A stretch of 64,000 nt of DNA, from assembly GCA_963819845.1 (NCBI GenBank), contig CAWFXQ010000007.1:62001-126000 (forward strand). Reading direction: 5' to 3'. Of this stretch, positions 60,254 through 64,000 are shown one piece after another. Position 1 is the stretch's first letter. The number at the start of each line of letters is the position of its first letter. The position numbers and the translations under genes were made by a program. This DNA comes from DATAGF01 sp963819845 (GTDB lineage Bacteria > Actinomycetota > Thermoleophilia > Miltoncostaeales > Miltoncostaeaceae). Below the pieces are notes generated by a model. The model was not told where the DNA came from. It saw only the letters and a list, made by a program, of their open reading frames with translations, and did not search any database.

Positions 60254-60703
60254 ATGAGCCGGCTCCCCGCGATTTCGGTCCTCGCCGCGCTCCTCGCCGC
60301 TGCACTGATGGCTGTGGGCTGCGTCCACGAGGCCTCCGCCGCGCCCGCGCCCGACACGCCCCGGGTCGGTTGCGGTCCCGCAGGCCCCCGGGGGATCATC
60401 GCGCGCGTCCGGCCCGGCGACTGCGTCATGTACAGCCTGGGCACGGGCGACGCCGGCTACTGGTCGATCCGCGGCATCCGGTGGGAGGGCTGGGGCCGCC
60501 GCATCGCCCCCGGCGACGGCGCCTCGGTCGGCCGCAACCCCGAGACGGGGCAGGTCATCCGGCGGCCCGTCAGGGTCCTCCTGCGGGCGCTGCGCCGGGG
60601 GTGCGACGGACGGCGCTGGTACTCGCGGGCGCGGGTGACGGGCGCGTTCGGCGGGGTGACGCTCCGCCTGGCGACCTGCCCCGGGCCCCTCGACCCGGGG
60701 TGA
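60254..60703 (+). CDS. Exported lipoprotein-like protein of unknown function
   Basis: 149 residues. The signal peptide MSRLPAISVLAALLAAALMAVGC ends in a lipobox-like VGC. The mature part has five further Cys (GCGPAG, GDCVMY, RGCDGR, ATCPGP), enough for two disulfides, and beta-rich sequence (IIARVRPGDCVMYSLGTGDAGYWSIRGIRWEGWGRRIAPGDGA). No family recognised. The start is supported by the TATGGT box 7 bases upstream. Confidence 0.65.
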   Translation: MSRLPAISVLAALLAAALMAVGCVHEASAAPAPDTPRVGCGPAGPRGIIARVRPGDCVMYSLGTGDAGYWSIRGIRWEGWGRRIAPGDGASVGRNPETGQVIRRPVRVLLRALRRGCDGRRWYSRARVTGAFGGVTLRLATCPGPLDPG

Positions 60704-60704
60704 C

Positions 60705-61166
60705 TCAGCCCTGGTCCAGGCCCGTCCGGCCGAGGACGAGGGCCGAGTCCCAGTAGATCCGCTCCTCCAGGAACCCCCCGTTGCTGAGGCGGAAGACGGA
60801 GACGCCCACGACGTCGATCGGGCGCGCCTCGCCGGCCTCGTCGGCCAGGGTCCCGGCCGCGCGCCACTCGGCCCAGAGCCGGCGGTCGCTCGAGTAGGCC
60901 GCGCCGAGCACCTCCACGGCCAGGTCGGGCACGGCCTCGAGCACGCGGCCGGTGTGCTCGGCGATGCGGACGGGGCCGAGCACGACGGGGTCGCGCTGTC
61001 CGAGCGACCGGCAGGGCACCAGCAGCCGCAGCTCGCGGGCGCCGTCGGGCGCGAAGCACGCCGCGCACGCCGCGGGGTCGTGAGCGTTCCACGCCCGCTC
61101 GTAGGTGACGAGCAGCTCCTCCTCGGTCACGGGCAGAGCCTCGGCCAGGCGGGCCCCGTCGGCCAC
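60705..61166 (-). CDS. SnoaL-like/NTF2-fold protein
   Basis: A 153-residue NTF2-fold protein: ELLVTYERAWNAHDPAACAACFAPDGARELRLL, IAEHTGRVLEAVPDLAVEVLGAAYSSDRRLWAEWRAAGTLADEAGEARPIDVVGVSVFRLSNGGFLEERIYWDSALVLGRTGLDQG. It is a paralogue of the protein at 45170, with the same layout and ending. Ligand and role unknown. The GTG at 61166 follows a TAGGGT box by only 2 bases, so the GTG at 61130 is a real alternative. Confidence 0.78.
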   Translation of the reverse strand: MADGARLAEALPVTEEELLVTYERAWNAHDPAACAACFAPDGARELRLLVPCRSLGQRDPVVLGPVRIAEHTGRVLEAVPDLAVEVLGAAYSSDRRLWAEWRAAGTLADEAGEARPIDVVGVSVFRLSNGGFLEERIYWDSALVLGRTGLDQG

Positions 61167-61174
61167 GGACCCTA

Positions 61175-61193
61175 GGTGTGGAGCCGCCACACC
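61175..61193. terminator. Hairpin between FHA and SnoaL-like genes
   Basis: GGTGTGG-AGCCG-CCACACC is a perfect 7-bp stem with a 5-base loop, 12 bases after the FHA-HTH stop on the minus strand. There is no T run. It may end the FHA transcript. Confidence 0.4.
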
Positions 61194-61204
61194 CTGAGGT
61201 CGGC

Positions 61205-61945
61205 TCAGCGCGCGCCGCGGGCCATGCCGGCGCCGAGCGCGATGCGCACGAGCGCCGTCCGCTTCTGGATCTGGGGCAGGTCCTCGACGTCGAAGCGCCG
61301 GTAGAGCTGGCGCAGGTGAGCCTTCACGGCGTCGACGCTCAGGTGCAGCTCGGCTGCGATCTGGTCGTTGGTCGCCGGCGTCATCGGGCCGGTCTGGTCG
61401 ACGCACGGCCGGCAGAGGGCCACGAGCACGCGGCGCTGGGCGTCCGAGACCGGCGGCGGCGGGGCCAGCCGCGACTCGGGCGCGGTGAGGCTGCTCGGGC
61501 CCCCCGAAGCCGGCGAGCGGAAGACGAGCGTGGTGTGGCCCACCCGCACCATGTCGCCGTCGCGCAGCCGCCGGGGGCCCCGCACGCGCTGCTCGTTGAC
61601 GTAGGTGCCGTTGCGCGACAGGCCGTCGTCCTCGATCGACCACTCGCTGCCGATGCGCTCGAGCTTGGCGTGCGTCCTCGAGACGCGGTCGTCCCACTCG
61701 ATGGGGATGTCGCTCTCGGACGTGCGCCCGAGCACGGCCATCGTCAGGCCGGGCCCCAGGCGCACGATGCGCTGGGCGCCCTCGCCGTCTCGCAGGACGA
61801 GAAACGGGTCGCCCGCCTCCTCCGCCTCGCGGACGCGGATCCGGTCCTTCGGATCGCTTGGCCAGGAGGGTCTGTCGGGCACGTTCCGCCTGGGGGTCGG
61901 GCTCGGGTGGGACGAGGCTATCGCGCAGGTGTGGACGGCCGACAC
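61205..61945 (-). CDS. FHA domain plus C-terminal helix-turn-helix regulator
   Basis: 246 residues. Residues about 45-140 are an FHA domain, a phosphothreonine reader: IVRLGPGLTMAVLGRTSESDIPIEWDDRVSRTHAKLERIGSEWSIEDDGLSRNGTYVNEQRVRGPRRLRDGDMVRVG, with the G-R, S-R-x-H and N-G-x-x motifs intact. After a Pro-rich linker, SDAQRRVLVALCRP and TNDQIAAELHLSVDAVKAHLRQLYRRFDVEDL form a LuxR/GerE-like helix-turn-helix. It is divergent from a Ser/Thr kinase gene, so kinase-dependent gene control is a strong inference. The start at 61945 is the longest; GTG at 61882 is possible. Confidence 0.85.
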   Translation of the reverse strand: MSAVHTCAIASSHPSPTPRRNVPDRPSWPSDPKDRIRVREAEEAGDPFLVLRDGEGAQRIVRLGPGLTMAVLGRTSESDIPIEWDDRVSRTHAKLERIGSEWSIEDDGLSRNGTYVNEQRVRGPRRLRDGDMVRVGHTTLVFRSPASGGPSSLTAPESRLAPPPPVSDAQRRVLVALCRPCVDQTGPMTPATNDQIAAELHLSVDAVKAHLRQLYRRFDVEDLPQIQKRTALVRIALGAGMARGAR

Positions 61946-62027
61946 CTAGGTGGGGCTATCCCTGGCGATGCCTCTTGACATATACAGGCGTTACCAGGGT
62001 TGTGGCGATACCGAAGGACCGGACCAG

Positions 62028-64000
62028 GTGGATCAGCGCGGGGTGGGCGCGAGCACGATCCTGACCGGCGGCGCAGGGACGCGCCCCGCCGACGCCGGAC
62101 ACGTCCTCGAGCCGGGCACGACCGTCGCCGGCTACGTCGTCGAGGAGCTGGCGGGCGCCGGCGGCATGGGCGTCGTCTACCGGGCGACCGACCCGGAGCT
62201 GGGCCGCCAGGTGGCCCTGAAGCTGATCGCCCCTGCGCGGGCGCAGGACGCGCGCTTCCGCGAGCTGTTCGTGCGGGAGTCGCTCGTGGCCGCGGGGCTC
62301 GAGCACCCGAACGTCATCCCCATCTACCGGGCGGGCGAGGACGAGGGCCGGCTCTACATCGCGATGCGCTTCGTCGACGGCGCCAGCCTGCAGGACCTGA
62401 TCGGCGAGCGCGGCAGGGTGCCCCCGGGGCGCGCCGCCCGCGTCGTCGCCCGCGTGGCGGGGGCCCTCGACGCGGCCCACGCGCGCGGGCTCGGTGCACC
62501 GCGACGTCAAGCCGGCCAACGTCCTGATCGCCGACCCCGACGGCGAGGAGCACGTCTACCTCACCGACTTCGGGCTCAGCGCGGGCATGTCGGCCGCGCG
62601 GCGACGGCCCGCAGGGCGGCTGGGCGGGGACGCTCGCCTACCTGGCGCCCGAGCAGATCCGCGGCGGGGCGATCGACGCCCGCACCGACGTCTACGCCCT
62701 GGGCTGCGTGCTCTTCCACGCCCTCGCCGGGCGGCCCCCGTTCGCCACCGGCGACGAGCCGACCGCGCTCGAGGCCCACCTCACCCAGGCGCCGCCGCGC
62801 CTGGCCGACGTCGTCCCCGGGCTGCCGCCCGCGCTCGACGAGGTGGTGCGCCGGGCCATGGCCAAGCGTCCCGAGGACCGGTTCCAGAGCGCGGGCGAGC
62901 TGGGCCGGGCGGCGCTGGCGGCCCGCTACGACGTGGCCATCCTGCGGGCCGGGGTCGACGCGCCGGCCGCCGCCGAGGTCGCCGCGCGCCTCTCCGAGGC
63001 CGGCCTGCAGCCGTTCGTCAGCGAGGGCGGCGACCCGCGGGCCGCCGCCGAGGGCGTGGGCGCCTCCAGCGCCTGCGTCGTGCTGGTGGGACGCGAGGGG
63101 CTGGGCGACTGGGCGCGCGAGGGCCTGGCCGCCGCGAAGGAGATCAGCGGCCGCGACCGGGCCTTCCGCACCGTGCTGGTGCTCCTGCCGGGGGGCCCCG
63201 AGCCGGTCAACCCGCGTCTGGCCTTCCTCGCCACCGACCCGTGGATCGACCTGCGCGCCGGGCTCGCGGACCCCGACGGCATCGCCGACCTGGTGCGGGT
63301 GCTCCGCGGGGCCGAGGTGGGGCCGGGCCTGGTGGCGGCCGCGGCCGAGGCGTGCCCGTACCGGGGCCTGGAGGCCTTCCGCGAGGAGGACGCCGACCTC
63401 TTCTTCGGGCGCGAGGAGGACGTCGCGCGGGTGGTCGAGCGGCTGCGGGTGACCCGCTTCCTGGCGGTGCTCGGCCCGTCGGGCAGCGGCAAGAGCTCGC
63501 TGGTGTCGGCCGGCCTGGTCCCTGCCCTGCGGGCCGGGGCGCTCCCGGGCGGCGAGTCGTGGCGGGTCGTTCAGATGACCCCCGGCGCCCGCCCGCTCGC
63601 GTCGCTGGCCGCCCAGCTCGGCCACCTGCCCGGCTCCGGCTCGCCGAGCGCGGCCGACCTGGCCGGGGACGAGCGGGTCCTCGACCTGGCCGTCGCCCGG
63701 GCGCTCGACGGCCGCCCCGACGACGCCCGCGTGCTGCTGGTCGTCGACCAGCTCGAGGAGGCCTTCACCCTGTGTGCCGACGAGGGCGAGCGGGCCGCGT
63801 TCCTTGGCAACCTGATGTACGCGGCCACCATCCCCGGCGGCCGCACGGTCGTCGTGGCCGCCATGCGGGCCGACTTCTACGGCCGCCTGGCCGAGCACCC
63901 CGAGCTGCGATCGCTGGTCGCCGCCCAGCAGGTGCTGCTGGGACCGATGGACGCCCGCGGCCTGCGCCGGGCCATCGAACGGCCGGCCGCCCGCGCCGGC
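62028..64000 (+). CDS. Ser/Thr kinase fused to TIR-like domain and nSTAND1 NTPase, partial, two frameshifts
   Basis: The protein runs off the right edge (over 655 residues). Kinase domain: GYVVEELAGAGGMGVVYRATDPELGRQVALKLI (P loop about 43), then across a break near 62493 VHRDVKPANVLI and YLTDFGLS, and across a break near 62600 GTLAYLAPEQIRGG and DVYALGCVLFHALAGRPPF. Residues about 300-425 resemble TIR_2: YDVAILRAGVDAPAAAEVAARL, GVGASSACVVLVGREGLGDWAREGLAAAKEI, FRTVLVLLPGGPEPVNPRL, DPWIDLRAGL. Then nSTAND1: CPYRGLEAFREEDADLFFGREEDV, VLGPSGSGKSSLVSAGLVPAL (Walker A about 483), LLVVDQLEEAFTL. GAAGGA 9 bases before the GTG sets the start. The domain order suggests a ligand- or phage-triggered signalling switch. 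Confidence 0.85.

Overview
This 64 kb window is very GC-rich DNA with dense, tightly packed genes, many GTG starts and many 4-base stop/start overlaps (GTGA, ATGA). The gene content points to Actinomycetota, and my best guess is class Thermoleophilia (Solirubrobacterales or Gaiellales). The reasons are an HspR-containing dnaK cluster, a membrane-anchored SARP regulator, an F420/FMN PPOX-fold oxidoreductase, a SigB/SigF-RsbW-RsbV module, and many genes whose start codon lies 5-10 bases after a TANNNT -10 box (leaderless mRNAs). The class assignment is inference. No phage, plasmid backbone, insertion sequence or CRISPR array is visible.

Layout. 1-8.1 kb: a secreted beta-propeller protein (partial), a uracil-DNA-glycosylase-like protein, a phospholipid synthase overlapping a GT4-PHP fusion, a frameshifted FAH hydrolase and unknown protein, a lipoprotein/ECF sigma/anti-sigma-like operon, and a cupin/GNAT pair. 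8.2-16.4 kb: endonuclease III, a 23-bp-period palindrome array, and the heat-shock operon dnaK-hsp20-grpE-dnaJ-hspR-clpB. 16.4-25.7 kb: small membrane proteins, a sulfotransferase, a SARP-transmembrane-propeller regulator convergent with a BMP-type lipoprotein, a GYD/MBL-fold run, a frameshifted aldo/keto reductase and a DHFR-like enzyme. 25.8-36.5 kb: a phosphodiester glycosidase-like exoprotein, a sensor kinase, sugar aminotransferase, epimerase, PLP decarboxylase, DUF354 and CapD-like polysaccharide genes, and a PPOX/HxlR pair. 36.5-44.2 kb: lon with a doubled operator-like repeat, a flavin monooxygenase, then a LysR regulator and an overlapping flavoprotein/comA/sat sulfur cassette. 44.2-46.3 kb: a repeat-rich tract of gene remnants. 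46.3-57.8 kb: a cytochrome P460-like lipoprotein, two glycosidase-like exoproteins, nhaA, the sigma-factor partner-switching module, uppP, a zinc-ribbon/PAS protein, an aldo/keto reductase and a TIGR01777 oxidoreductase. 57.8-64 kb: tRNA-Ala, a second DHFR-like gene, a deleted alpha/beta hydrolase, YbjQ, a VIT1-type transporter, a SnoaL-like protein, an FHA-HTH regulator, and a divergent kinase-TIR-like-nSTAND1 protein cut by the window end.

The main points of novelty are four. First, a family of intergenic 12-bp palindromes is repeated at an exact 23-bp period at four places, with spacers that differ between places. Second, a Ser/Thr kinase is fused to a TIR-like domain and a STAND NTPase next to an FHA regulator. 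Third, a sulfate-activation gene overlaps a sulfonate-synthesis gene and a fumarate-reductase-like flavoprotein in one translationally coupled unit. Fourth, leaderless promoters are widespread, including a pair of divergent -10 boxes that overlap.

Quality caution: about ten genes carry single-base frameshifts, often at C or G runs and concentrated at 3.9-7.8 kb and 24.0-25.0 kb. They look more like residual sequencing indels than true decay, and those genes are annotated across the breaks.
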